A stretch of DNA of 23,472 bases, from positions 1 through 23,472 of the forward strand of contig CAJTSO010000015.1 in NCBI GenBank assembly GCA_910579115.1. Reading direction: 5' to 3'. Below are positions 1 through 7,535 of the stretch, piece after piece. The number at the start of each line of letters is the position of its first letter. Positions within the stretch are counted from its first letter, which is position 1. Origin of the DNA: an uncultured Selenomonadaceae bacterium (lineage in GTDB: Bacteria > Bacillota > Negativicutes > Selenomonadales > Selenomonadaceae). The notes under the pieces are model-generated. The model made no database searches. It was not told where the DNA came from and was given only the letters and a program-made list of their open reading frames with translations. The position numbers and the translations under genes were made by a program.

Positions 1-33
1 TTCGTCCTGAGCCAGGATCAAACTCTCCATTGT
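1..33 (-). rRNA. rrs: 16S rRNA, 5' end only (partial)
   Basis: Read on the minus strand, positions 26 down to 7 match the universal bacterial 27F site (AGAGTTTGATCCTGGCTCAG). This places the gene start near position 33 by comparison with E. coli numbering. The rest of the gene lies beyond the left edge of the window. The upstream promoter and leader (34-315) are oriented to transcribe it. Confidence 0.95.
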
Positions 34-178
34 ATGAAGTAGCCTGTTTGGCTCTCTTTTCGAATTACTTTTTTGCCTTTAAGCTAAATGCCTGAAGGCT
101 TTTCAAATCAATTTGACTTAAATTGACTCGCACATCTGGCTTGAATCCTTTTTTCAAAGTGATTCATGTTTGCTGCAT

Positions 179-198
179 TGTTCAGTTTTCAGAGAACA
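179..198 (-). promoter_or_regulatory. boxA-like antitermination motif in rRNA leader
   Basis: The minus strand reads TGTTCTCTGAAAACTGAACA here. It resembles the TGTTCTTTGAAAACTGA-type sequence often found in Firmicute rRNA leaders, where Nus factors bind for antitermination. A short inverted repeat, ACTCAC-TTGC-GTGAGT, lies closer to the transcription start at 227-242. The assignment rests on position and resemblance only. Confidence 0.5.
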
Positions 199-252
199 CC
201 CGGCTCTTGTTCGAACCTGTCTGCTCACTCACTTGCGTGAGTCAGCTTGTAC

Positions 253-281
253 ATAATAACTCATGCCTTCGATTTTGTCAA
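253..281 (-). promoter_or_regulatory. rRNA operon promoter with AT-rich UP-like region
   Basis: On the minus strand there is a perfect -35 TTGACA (281-276), a 17-base spacer and a -10 TATTAT (258-253). The roughly 30 bases upstream of the -35 (282-315) are rich in A tracts, as in an UP element. Transcription would start near 246, giving a leader of about 210 bases before 16S. The near-consensus form fits a strong growth-rate-controlled rrn promoter. I saw no terminator between the upstream membrane-protein gene (stop at 358) and this promoter. Confidence 0.85.
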
Positions 282-357
282 CAAGTTTTTGTATTTTTTA
301 TTCATAATTTTTCAACCGCCTTCATTATGGGATATTACCCGCTACTTCCGCAAGGCT

Positions 358-1383
358 TTAGGCTTTATCGGGCCTTCTGTAGGCCCAGCTGTCCAGCTTA
401 TCGGTATTCGAGCTGTTTATAGTCTCCGTTTCAGCCGGCGTGGTAATAGTCTCCTCCCCAATCGTTCCATCGCCGGTCAGGCCGGGTTTTATCCCATTGC
501 TTAAGGATTCTCCCACATCGGCAATGGCGTCCTTTACCACTCTGCCTGCCTCATCAATAGCGGTATTAGCCACCTCCCCGATTGTGTCTGCTCCATGGGA
601 AACTATATCAGTACCAAGCTGGGTTGCCTGGCGGCCTGCTTCCATGGCGGCCGCGGCGACAAATTTCCCGCCAAGCTCCTGAGCTTTATCTCCCACGGCC
701 TCCACCAGAGAGGTCCCCTCGTTTGCCTTTTGGACTGTTTCCGCCGCGGTACCGCCGTCAGTAACCGCCGCCGCTATCGGTCGGACTGTCTGGCCGACCG
801 CATCGGTCACGGCGTCGGGAATCAGCGTGTCTGGAATAAGGGCATCAATAACTGATTCCATAATGGAGAGCCGGACAAAGGGAAGAACAAAGGCGATGAT
901 GATTAATGGGGTAATGCCCATAATACCGTATGCCCGGTTGGTGTCGTAGCCGCTGCGGTACAGCCAGTAAATCAGGCCGTGGAGGATCACGGTAGCGGCC
1001 GCCACAGCCGGCAGGAAATATGGTTCATATCCAGCCAGCCGCTCCATCTCCGGCAGATAAAGCAAAAGAAGGTAGCTTCCGTAGGCGTAAAGGCCGGTAA
1101 ATATCGCCCGCCGGTTCCGCCAGATGAATCTTATTTTCAGCAGTATCCCCACGATGGCGATCAGCATGGCAAAGGGAGCCAGTATGGGAAAAACAGCGCA
1201 GAGAAGCACCACTGCCGCAATCCCGATAATCAGCCATTTCAAATAGCTCCAGGTGGTAAAGAGGAAAAACACGACCAGGGCCAAGAGCCCCCACTTTGGT
1301 TCCCGGTAATGAATGGCTATCCCCAAGCTTACACCCCAGATGAGCAAGCCGAGATAATGTTTCACATAGCTTATGTTCCTCAT
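358..1383 (-). CDS. Hypothetical polytopic membrane protein with Ala-rich tail
   Basis: I do not recognise this 341-residue protein. Hydrophobic segments at about residues 10-25, 31-47, 49-82, 93-110, 122-142 and 152-172 indicate six or seven membrane spans. The remaining 160 or so residues are soluble and rich in Ala, Thr, Gly and Asp/Glu. They show loose periodic amphipathic patterns (for example AVTDAVGQTV, DIVSHGADTIGEVANTAIDE), reminiscent of LEA- or apolipoprotein-like helices. The ATG is well supported: GGAGG lies seven bases upstream. The gene sits 41 bases downstream of the yitT-like gene on the same strand, so the two are probably cotranscribed, and it ends just upstream of the rRNA promoter. 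No function is claimed. Confidence 0.75.
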   Translation of the reverse strand: MRNISYVKHYLGLLIWGVSLGIAIHYREPKWGLLALVVFFLFTTWSYLKWLIIGIAAVVLLCAVFPILAPFAMLIAIVGILLKIRFIWRNRRAIFTGLYAYGSYLLLLYLPEMERLAGYEPYFLPAVAAATVILHGLIYWLYRSGYDTNRAYGIMGITPLIIIAFVLPFVRLSIMESVIDALIPDTLIPDAVTDAVGQTVRPIAAAVTDGGTAAETVQKANEGTSLVEAVGDKAQELGGKFVAAAAMEAGRQATQLGTDIVSHGADTIGEVANTAIDEAGRVVKDAIADVGESLSNGIKPGLTGDGTIGEETITTPAETETINSSNTDKLDSWAYRRPDKA

Positions 1384-1424
1384 TGCCGCGCCTCCTTCAA
1401 TCTTTACAGCGCTCCGGATGTCCC

Positions 1425-2285
1425 TCAGCGTCCTCTAAATCGCCCGCCTTCAATTTCCCGAACGGAATTTATCGTGAGGAAAGCATTTTCGTCAATGCCC
1501 TTCACCCTGGTCTTGAGGCTCCCCAGCTCCAGACGGTTCACTACGCAGTATATAATCTCCCGGGGATCTCCCAAGTACCCGCCGCAGCCATGGAGCAGGG
1601 TGACACCGCCGCCCATATCCATCAGCGCCTTTGAGACCTCCTCATGCTTCTGGGAGATAATGAAGACCGCGTAGTTGTCGTTTAATCCCTTGATCACTAC
1701 ATCGACCATCCTCGCGGTAACAAAGTAGTTCACCAGGGAATACATAGCCGTGTCCCAGCTGTAGACAATCCCGGCGCTGCCGAGAATTATCAGATTGAAG
1801 AACATGATGATCTCGCCTACGGAAAAGGAAATGCGCCGGTTCATAATAATGGCCACGATTTCGGTGCCGTCAAGGGAGCCTCCGTTGCGAATGATGAGAC
1901 CGCTGCCCAGCCCGGTTACGACGCCGCCGAATATCGCCGACAGGAAAGGATCCCGGGTGACCGCTTCCGGATTATGGTACCACTGAGAAAAAACCGATAC
2001 GGCAGTAACCGCAAAAGCGGTGGACAGGACAAACTGCCACCCCATGCTCCGCCAGCCCATCAGGACAAAGGGCAGGTTTATCACCACGAACCAAAAAGAA
2101 AAGGGCAGGCTCGTCAGACTGTCAGCCATCAAGGCAATGCCCACCACGCCTCCGTCAATGAGCTCGTTGGGCACCAGGAGCATTTCCAGCCCATAGGCGT
2201 ACAGCCATGCCCCCAGGAGCAGGAAAGAAACTGTCTCCGCAATTTCTATGATTCTTTTTTTCGTCGCAATCTTCTGAAAAATCAT
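1425..2285 (-). CDS. YitT family membrane protein (DUF161/DUF2179)
   Basis: The product (286 residues from the chosen start) has the YitT layout: about five hydrophobic segments in the first 200 residues, followed by a small cytoplasmic C-terminal domain (DUF2179). Family-typical stretches include NGGSLDGTEIVAII, YFVTARMVDVVIKGL, and the C-terminal GGGVTLLHGCGGYLGDPREIIYCVV. The role of the family is not well defined; it is a predicted integral membrane protein of many Firmicutes. I chose ATG at 2285 because AAAGGGTG lies just upstream. An in-frame TTG at 2309 would add eight residues but has no ribosome-binding site. It is divergent from the glycosyltransferase at 2579 and probably leads a two-gene operon with the membrane protein at 358-1383. 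Confidence 0.88.
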   Translation of the reverse strand: MIFQKIATKKRIIEIAETVSFLLLGAWLYAYGLEMLLVPNELIDGGVVGIALMADSLTSLPFSFWFVVINLPFVLMGWRSMGWQFVLSTAFAVTAVSVFSQWYHNPEAVTRDPFLSAIFGGVVTGLGSGLIIRNGGSLDGTEIVAIIMNRRISFSVGEIIMFFNLIILGSAGIVYSWDTAMYSLVNYFVTARMVDVVIKGLNDNYAVFIISQKHEEVSKALMDMGGGVTLLHGCGGYLGDPREIIYCVVNRLELGSLKTRVKGIDENAFLTINSVREIEGGRFRGR

Positions 2286-2388
2286 CCACACACCCTTTCT
2301 TTCCGTCAATTCTACCGAAGATATAAGGCAAAATCAAGCTGTTTTCCCCGAAACCGCCTTGAATGACCGCTTATGTTTGGAATATGCC

Positions 2389-2418
2389 TTGCAATTTCCC
2401 AAAAGACTGCATTATAAT
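2389..2418 (+). promoter_or_regulatory. Promoter for the heptose block
   Basis: TTGCAA (2389-2394), an 18-base spacer and a perfect TATAAT (2413-2418) face the glycosyltransferase gene at 2579. Transcription from about 2425 gives a leader of roughly 150 bases. The leader contains several GC-rich inverted repeats: GGGGAA-GTTC-TTCCCC at 2456-2471, TCCCC-AAA-GGGGA near 2510-2522, and CCCCGC/GCGGGG at about 2527-2547. No known riboswitch or T-box signature was seen in it. Confidence 0.65.
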
Positions 2419-2578
2419 CAAGTGAAACATAGCGCCCTTCTTCAAAAAATGCGCCGGGGAAGTTCTTCCCCTTCGAGCCAGCGGCCAAGTATCTGCCCCC
2501 CCGCCGCCGTCCCCAAAGGGAAGCCGCCCCGCCTGATTGAAGCGGGGAACATCTTTTGAACATCGTATGGAAGATTGT

Positions 2579-3739
2579 ATGAACTTGAACTCACGGGAAA
2601 CATTCAAAAATATACTGGTCATAAACCTGATGCACATCGGGGATCTGATGATCGTTACCCCGGTGCTCCGCACCCTGCGCCACGCCTATCCCCAGGCCAG
2701 GCTGTCCCTGCTGGCGGATAAAAAGCTGGCCGATCTGGTCTGCTGCAATCCCCACCTGGACGAATGCCTCCTTATCGATAAAAAAGGAGCCGACGACAGG
2801 CTGCCAGCCTTTATCAAATACATCGGCTATGTGCGGAGCAAGAAATTTGATCTGGTAATTAACCTCCACCGAAACGAGCGTGCCTCGGCCCTGGCCGCCT
2901 TCTCCGGCGCCGGGAGGATCGTGGGCTACGCCAAGCCCGGCTTTTCCTGGTTCTTCGACAAGGTGGTGGACAATAATCACTGGACCCAGCACCAGGTGCT
3001 TGCCCACTTTGAGGCGCTCACCGCCACCGGCGTCATCGGCAAGGAGGACATCGACGACGGGGGGCTGGAGATGGTCCTCCCCCCGGGAGCAGAAGAAAGC
3101 GCGGCGGCCATCTGGCAAAAGGCCTACCCCCACCCTCTCAGGGAGAAAAAAGTTGTAGCCTTCAATATCGGGGCCAGCTGGCCCACAAAGCGATGGCTCC
3201 CTGATTATTTTGCCCAGGTGGCGGACAGCCTTATCGTGGACGGCTGTCTCATCGCCTTTTTCGGCGGCCCCATGGATAGGTCAATGGTGGATGAGTGCAT
3301 AAGCTTCATGAAGCATCGGGAAAACCAACAGGATGAAAATAAAAATCCTCTCATAACCCGGTTCACCGGAAAGGTCAGCCTCGGGGAGCTGGCCGCCCTG
3401 CTGAAGCGCTGCGCCCTGATGATTACCACCGACTCCGGCCCCATGCACGTAGGCGTCGCCATGCACATACCGATAGTCACCATGTTTGGAGCCAGCCCGG
3501 TACCCGGCTTCTACCCCTATGACGGCAAGGACATTCTCATAAAAACCCCGGCCCCCTGCCATCCCTGCGGCATTCACAACTGCCCTAAACAGGGTGAGGA
3601 GCACTTCATGTGCATGAAGCTCATTCCGCCGGAAGCCGTCCTTTCCGCCGCCCGGGAGCAGCTGGACAAATACGGCGGCCTGGCAGGCAGCGCCCCCTAT
3701 CCCAAAGGACAGTATACCTGCAAAGTAATCGAGCTGTGA
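2579..3739 (+). CDS. Family 9 glycosyltransferase (heptosyltransferase-like)
   Basis: The 386-residue product has the GT9 (heptosyltransferase) architecture: an N-terminal Rossmann half opening with NILVINLMHIGDLMIVTPVL, and a C-terminal half with FNIGASWPTKRW and the conserved TTDSGPMHVGVA. It ends with the Cys-rich PCHPCGIHNC...CM stretch common in this family. It should transfer a heptose (or similar sugar) from ADP-heptose to the LPS inner core at the cytoplasmic face of the membrane. I prefer ATG at 2579, with GGAAG about five bases upstream. A TTG at 2537 and an ATG at 2567 are in frame but lack a ribosome-binding site. It starts the plus-strand block and lies 21 bases before rfaE1, so cotranscription is likely. 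The acceptor sugar cannot be told from sequence. Confidence 0.9.
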   Translation: MNLNSRETFKNILVINLMHIGDLMIVTPVLRTLRHAYPQARLSLLADKKLADLVCCNPHLDECLLIDKKGADDRLPAFIKYIGYVRSKKFDLVINLHRNERASALAAFSGAGRIVGYAKPGFSWFFDKVVDNNHWTQHQVLAHFEALTATGVIGKEDIDDGGLEMVLPPGAEESAAAIWQKAYPHPLREKKVVAFNIGASWPTKRWLPDYFAQVADSLIVDGCLIAFFGGPMDRSMVDECISFMKHRENQQDENKNPLITRFTGKVSLGELAALLKRCALMITTDSGPMHVGVAMHIPIVTMFGASPVPGFYPYDGKDILIKTPAPCHPCGIHNCPKQGEEHFMCMKLIPPEAVLSAAREQLDKYGGLAGSAPYPKGQYTCKVIEL

Positions 3740-3760
3740 TCATATTCAAGGAGGACTATT

Positions 3761-4750
3761 ATGCCCGATAAAAAAATGCTGCGGAGCTTTGTTGAAACGA
3801 GAACCCAGTCCCTGAAAATAATGGTTGTAGGCGATGTAATGCTGGACAAATATTATTACGGCAGCGTTACCCGAATCAGCCCCGAGGCTCCCGTCCCCAT
3901 CAACCGGATAACCGTCCAGAAGGAAACCCTGGGCGGCGCGGCCAACGTAGCCCACAACCTGGCCCTGTTGGGAGCCATAACCTCCATCGGCGGCTATGTG
4001 GGAGACGACTATCACGGCCAGACCCTCTTTGACAAATTCACCGCCCGGGGCATCGACTTCCGGGGACTTGTCCACAACGGCGCGCCTACCACTACCAAAC
4101 TGCGCATCATCGGCGGTCATCAGCAGATGCTCCGCCTGGACTTTGAAGAGTCCTCCCCGGTAGCCGGTCAGTACGCCGCCCGGCTCATGAGCTACATCGA
4201 CCAGCGGATCGAGGAAGGTCTGAATGCCATCATCCTCTCCGACTACAACAAGGGAGCCCTGACCCCGGAGCTTATAAGGCCTACCATCACCGCCGCTCAC
4301 AATGCCGGGATCCCCGTCATCATCGACCCCAAGGGAATTGACTGGGCCAAATACAGCGGGGCTGATTACCTGACCCCGAATCTACGGGAGATCCAACGGA
4401 TTCTGCCCTTTGAAATTCAAAATAACGACGAGGATGTCGTCAAGGCTGGTCACTATGCCATGGAAAAATTCAGCCTGAAAAATATGATCATCACCCGCTC
4501 CGAGGCCGGACTTTCTCTCATCACGGCCGATAACGCCGTCCACATTCCCACTATCGCCCGGGAGGTCTTTGACGTTTCCGGCGCTGGGGATACGGTAATC
4601 GCCGTCACGGCCCTCGCTCTGGCCGGAGGCCTCACCCCGGAGGACGGCGCCTACCTGGCCAACATTGCCGCCGGCGTCGTCGTAGGCAAGCTGGGCACCT
4701 ACGCGGTAAGCCGTCAGGAGCTGAGCCAGGCTATCGGCGAAGCCGAATAA
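3761..4750 (+). CDS. rfaE1: D-glycero-beta-D-manno-heptose-7-phosphate kinase
   Basis: This is the kinase step of ADP-heptose synthesis: ATP-dependent phosphorylation of heptose 7-phosphate at C1. The 329-residue protein is a PfkB/ribokinase family member, with GGAANVAHN at residues 58-66 and the C-terminal signature DVSGAGDT at 271-278 (catalytic Asp277). E. coli HldE fuses this kinase to an adenylyltransferase and is about 477 residues. Here only the kinase half is present, so the adenylyltransferase (hldC/rfaE2) must be encoded outside the window. AAGGAGG lies seven bases before the ATG. The gene follows the GT9 gene closely and is followed by a strong terminator (4754-4809), which separates it from hldD. 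Confidence 0.95.
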   Translation: MPDKKMLRSFVETRTQSLKIMVVGDVMLDKYYYGSVTRISPEAPVPINRITVQKETLGGAANVAHNLALLGAITSIGGYVGDDYHGQTLFDKFTARGIDFRGLVHNGAPTTTKLRIIGGHQQMLRLDFEESSPVAGQYAARLMSYIDQRIEEGLNAIILSDYNKGALTPELIRPTITAAHNAGIPVIIDPKGIDWAKYSGADYLTPNLREIQRILPFEIQNNDEDVVKAGHYAMEKFSLKNMIITRSEAGLSLITADNAVHIPTIAREVFDVSGAGDTVIAVTALALAGGLTPEDGAYLANIAAGVVVGKLGTYAVSRQELSQAIGEAE

Positions 4751-4753
4751 AAC

Positions 4754-4809
4754 AAAAAATTGGGTTGTGAAAGTGCCTGAGCATCATCACAGCCCAATTT
4801 TTTATTTTT
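4754..4809 (+). terminator. Rho-independent terminator after rfaE1
   Basis: The inverted repeat TTGGGTTGTGA / TCACAGCCCAA (4760-4770 with 4787-4797) is broken only by one G-T pair. An A tract precedes it and TTTTTTATTTTT follows it. The A and T flanks would also let it act on the other strand. Confidence 0.88.
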
Positions 4810-4857
4810 CAGGGATTCCAGTTCAAGCGCAAACTATTTACCCCGGCAAATAACTGT

Positions 4858-4887
4858 TTGGCGCGTTCCGTCAATATATGGTATATT
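4858..4887 (+). promoter_or_regulatory. Probable promoter for hldD-gmhB
   Basis: TTGGCG (4858-4863), an 18-base spacer and TATATT (4882-4887) lie between the rfaE1 terminator and hldD. The location makes a separate promoter necessary. The -35 is imperfect, and CATACT-like sequences slightly downstream are alternatives. Confidence 0.45.
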
Positions 4888-4972
4888 GTTGCATATACTC
4901 TTCGCAATCTGTAATACAGTCTGAACTTAAATGCTCAAAAATTCAAAAGCTTTTCTCACAGGAGGAATTATC

Positions 4973-5944
4973 ATGATTATCGTTACCGGCGGAGCCGGAT
5001 TTATCGGCAGCAACATCGTAAAGGAGCTGAACCGTCAGGGACGGAGCGACATTCTCATCGTGGACGACCTGAAGGACGGACAGAACTACAAAAACCTCCG
5101 GGGCCTGAAATTCTTTGACTATCACCACAAGGACCGGTTTGCCGGCGACATCCGGGGAGACGTGTACAGCGGCACTGAAATAGACGCCATTTTCCACGAA
5201 GGCGCCTGCTCCGACACGATGGAATACGACGTAAACTACATGATGGAGACAAATTACGAATACAGTAAAATGCTGCTCCACTTTGCTATCGACCACCGGG
5301 TTCCCCTGCTGTACGCCTCCAGCGCCTCCACCTACGGAAACGGCGACCGGGGCTTCATTGAAGGGGATGAATACGAAGATGCCCTAAACCCCTACGCCTA
5401 CAGCAAGCTGGCTTTTGACCGCTATGTCCGCCAGGTTCTGCCAGAGGCAAAGAGCCAGATCGTCGGCCTCCGCTACTTTAACGTCTACGGCCCCCAGGAA
5501 CACCACAAGGGGAAAATGGCCTCCATCTTCTACCAGCTCTACAACCAGCTAAAGTCCGATGGCGTCTGCAAGCTCTTTAAGGGCTACGGCGGCTACGGCG
5601 ACGGCGGGCACCGCCGGGACTTCGTCTACGTGAAGGACGTGGTGAAGGTCAACCTCTGGTTCTGGCAGCAGGACGGCCCCTCCGGCATCTACAACTGCGG
5701 CACCGGCCAGGCCCACACCTACAACGAAACAGCGGAAGCGGTCATCGCCGCCCTGGGACGGGGCCGCTACGAATACCGGGACTTCCCGGAGGTTCTGAAG
5801 GGTAAATATCAGTGCTATACCCAGGCCGACACGGCCAATCTCCTGGCCGCCGGCTATGACGGGGGCTTTACCGACATGAAAACCGCCGTAAAGGAATACG
5901 TGGACTTCCTGGAAGCGGGAGGCTACTTCAAATATGTGGAATAA
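4973..5944 (+). CDS. hldD: ADP-L-glycero-D-manno-heptose 6-epimerase
   Basis: The enzyme inverts C6 of ADP-D-glycero-D-manno-heptose, the last step of ADP-L-glycero-D-manno-heptose synthesis. The 323-residue protein closely tracks E. coli HldD (RfaD). It has the NADP-binding TGGAGFIG (residues 5-12), HEGACS (75-80), ASSAST (115-120) and the catalytic YAYSK (Tyr141, Lys145). It also has RYFNVYGP and the C-terminal LKGKYQCYTQAD and AAGYD. A small Gly-rich insertion (GYGGYGDGGH) precedes RRDFVYV compared with E. coli. ATG at 4973 is chosen because GGAGG is seven bases upstream; an ATG at 4931 has no such site. The 3' end overlaps gmhB by 11 bases. Confidence 0.96.
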   Translation: MIIVTGGAGFIGSNIVKELNRQGRSDILIVDDLKDGQNYKNLRGLKFFDYHHKDRFAGDIRGDVYSGTEIDAIFHEGACSDTMEYDVNYMMETNYEYSKMLLHFAIDHRVPLLYASSASTYGNGDRGFIEGDEYEDALNPYAYSKLAFDRYVRQVLPEAKSQIVGLRYFNVYGPQEHHKGKMASIFYQLYNQLKSDGVCKLFKGYGGYGDGGHRRDFVYVKDVVKVNLWFWQQDGPSGIYNCGTGQAHTYNETAEAVIAALGRGRYEYRDFPEVLKGKYQCYTQADTANLLAAGYDGGFTDMKTAVKEYVDFLEAGGYFKYVE

Positions 5945-6434
5945 GGCGGTTTTCTTCGACCGGGACGGCACCCTAAACGTGAATACAGATTACCTGTACA
6001 AAAAGGAAGATTTCCGCTGGATGCCCCAGGCCGTGGAAGCCGTAAAATACGCCAACGACCGCGGCTATCTGGTCATTGTAGTAACGAACCAGTCCGGCAT
6101 TGCCCGAGGTTACTACACGGAGGAGGACGTGAAGCTCCTCCACCAGTGGATGAATGAGGAGCTAAATAAAAAAGACGCCCGTATCGACGCCTTTTATTAC
6201 TGCCCCTACCACATTTCCGGCAGCGTACCTGAATACGCCCGGGACTCCGAAGACAGAAAGCCACGGCCGGGCATGGTGCTGAAAGCCATGGCAGATTTCC
6301 ACATCGATCCCCAGCAAAGCATTATGATCGGCGACAAGCCCCTTGATGTGGAGTGCGCTGCTAACGCAGGGATAAAAGGGGTACTGTACGACGGAAAGTC
6401 CTTATTAAAATGTCTGTCCAGCTACATCAAATAA
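5934..6434 (+). CDS. gmhB: D-glycero-D-manno-heptose 1,7-bisphosphate phosphatase, zinc ligands altered
   Basis: This HAD-family phosphatase removes the C7 phosphate from heptose 1,7-bisphosphate. HAD motifs are intact: DRDGT with Asp9 and Asp11, VVTNQSG (49-55), Lys109 in DRKPRPGM and GDKPLD at 133-138. At 166 residues it is slightly shorter than E. coli GmhB. The zinc loop differs. Where E. coli has C-x-H and C-x-C (Cys92, His94, Cys107, Cys109), this protein has Cys90, Tyr92, Ser105 and Asp107, so only one ligand is conserved. His93 is adjacent and might partly compensate. It overlaps the end of hldD by 11 bases and has GGGAGG 11 bases upstream, consistent with translational coupling. A terminator follows. 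Confidence 0.93.
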   Translation: MWNKAVFFDRDGTLNVNTDYLYKKEDFRWMPQAVEAVKYANDRGYLVIVVTNQSGIARGYYTEEDVKLLHQWMNEELNKKDARIDAFYYCPYHISGSVPEYARDSEDRKPRPGMVLKAMADFHIDPQQSIMIGDKPLDVECAANAGIKGVLYDGKSLLKCLSSYIK

Positions 6435-6442
6435 AGCATAGC

Positions 6443-6485
6443 AAAGCGGCGTCTTCTAACCGAAGACGCCGCTTTGATTTTATTA
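6443..6485 (+). terminator. Terminator between convergent gmhB and manA
   Basis: A perfect 14-base stem AAAGCGGCGTCTTC (6443-6456) pairs with 6462-6475 across the loop TAACC. It is followed by the T-rich GATTTTATTATTTATTTTA on the plus strand. On the minus strand the following sequence is less T-rich, so it works best for gmhB but may also stop manA transcripts. Confidence 0.92.
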
Positions 6486-6491
6486 TTTATT

Positions 6492-7481
6492 TTACCCTCT
6501 TACATCAAGAAATTTTGCATAGCCATGAAGGAAAAACTCAGCTGATTCTGCCGGAACGAAGATACAGTCACCCTTATAGAACTTAAACATTTCATCTTCC
6601 CAGCTGACGCTTCCACAGCCATTGACGCACAGCAGCACCCGGAAACCGAATTCATCGGCCCGGTAGCTTACTACCTGCCGTCGCTCCGTATTTACGATCA
6701 GGCGGTACACTTCAAAATATTTACAGCGGCAGAGCAGCTCCAGCGCGGCTCCCCGCCGGTACTTAAGGACCCGCAGGGGCTGTCTTGGCTTTGCCGAACT
6801 GCGAAAGTCGGCCACCTGCATGGCTTTGTCGATATGCAGCGGCCGCTTCTTCCCGTCCTTGTCCTCCCGGTCATAATCGTAAAGCCGGTAGGTAAGATTG
6901 CTGTTTTCCTGAATCTCTGCCACCAGCGCCCCCGCCCCGAGAGCATGAACTGTCCCCGCTTCGATAAAAAACATATCATCCTTGTTTATGGGAACGGTTC
7001 GCAAATGATTCAGCAGTCCCCCCTCTGCGATGGCTTTTCTTATCGTTTCCTCATCTGTATCGTGATTAAATCCATAAATAAGCCTTGTGCCCTTTTGCGC
7101 GTCCAGCACATACCACATTTCGGTTTTGCCCAGCTGCCCGTTCTCCTGCTCTCTGGCGTATTCATCGGTGGGATGTACCTGCACGGAAAGGTCTGCCTTG
7201 GCATCAATAAACTTAATGAGGATCGGAAGCGTGTTCCAGCCCTGATACCGGCTTCCCAGATAATCCGGCCGGCTTCTTATGACCTCCGCCAGGCTCCGTC
7301 CCTGATGCTTCCCGGTTACCACAAAGCTGGGGCCATCCGGATGGGTGCTGCACTCCCAGGTCTCCGCCAAGGGCGATAGATCTATCCCCTTGGCAAATTC
7401 GTCGTTTAATCTCTTTCCGCCCCAGAGGTAGTCTTTTCCCGTGGGTCTTAACAAAAATGGCTGATTAAGTCCGCTATCCAC
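6492..7481 (-). CDS. manA: Mannose-6-phosphate isomerase, class I
   Basis: The enzyme interconverts fructose 6-phosphate and mannose 6-phosphate, feeding GDP-mannose synthesis. The 329-residue cupin-type protein has the class I zinc-binding residues: Gln101 and His103 in QVHP, Glu121 in GKTEMWYV and His179 in EAGTVHALG. It also begins with the usual RPTGKDYLWGG region. The start is a GTG at 7481, supported by AAGGGG six bases upstream; no better ATG is present. It lies 54 bases downstream of manC on the same strand and is very likely cotranscribed with it. The shared product route (Fru-6-P to Man-6-P to Man-1-P to GDP-Man) supports both assignments; the phosphomannomutase is not in the window. 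Confidence 0.93.
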   Translation of the reverse strand: MDSGLNQPFLLRPTGKDYLWGGKRLNDEFAKGIDLSPLAETWECSTHPDGPSFVVTGKHQGRSLAEVIRSRPDYLGSRYQGWNTLPILIKFIDAKADLSVQVHPTDEYAREQENGQLGKTEMWYVLDAQKGTRLIYGFNHDTDEETIRKAIAEGGLLNHLRTVPINKDDMFFIEAGTVHALGAGALVAEIQENSNLTYRLYDYDREDKDGKKRPLHIDKAMQVADFRSSAKPRQPLRVLKYRRGAALELLCRCKYFEVYRLIVNTERRQVVSYRADEFGFRVLLCVNGCGSVSWEDEMFKFYKGDCIFVPAESAEFFLHGYAKFLDVRG

Positions 7482-7535
7482 TTTTATCCCCTTTCCCCCT
7501 GTTGGCTTCTTCCCTTTGACGGCCGGCTCTCCGGT

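Noticed and set aside
979..1674. 231-codon plus-strand open frame across the membrane-protein and yitT genes
   Set aside because: It spans the antisense of two genes and their intergenic gap, is Pro/His/Gln-rich and has no start signal; typical shadow frame.
2425..2578. T-box or other known riboswitch in the leader of the first heptosyltransferase
   Set aside because: The conserved T-box antiterminator sequence and other riboswitch cores are absent; only generic GC-rich hairpins are present.
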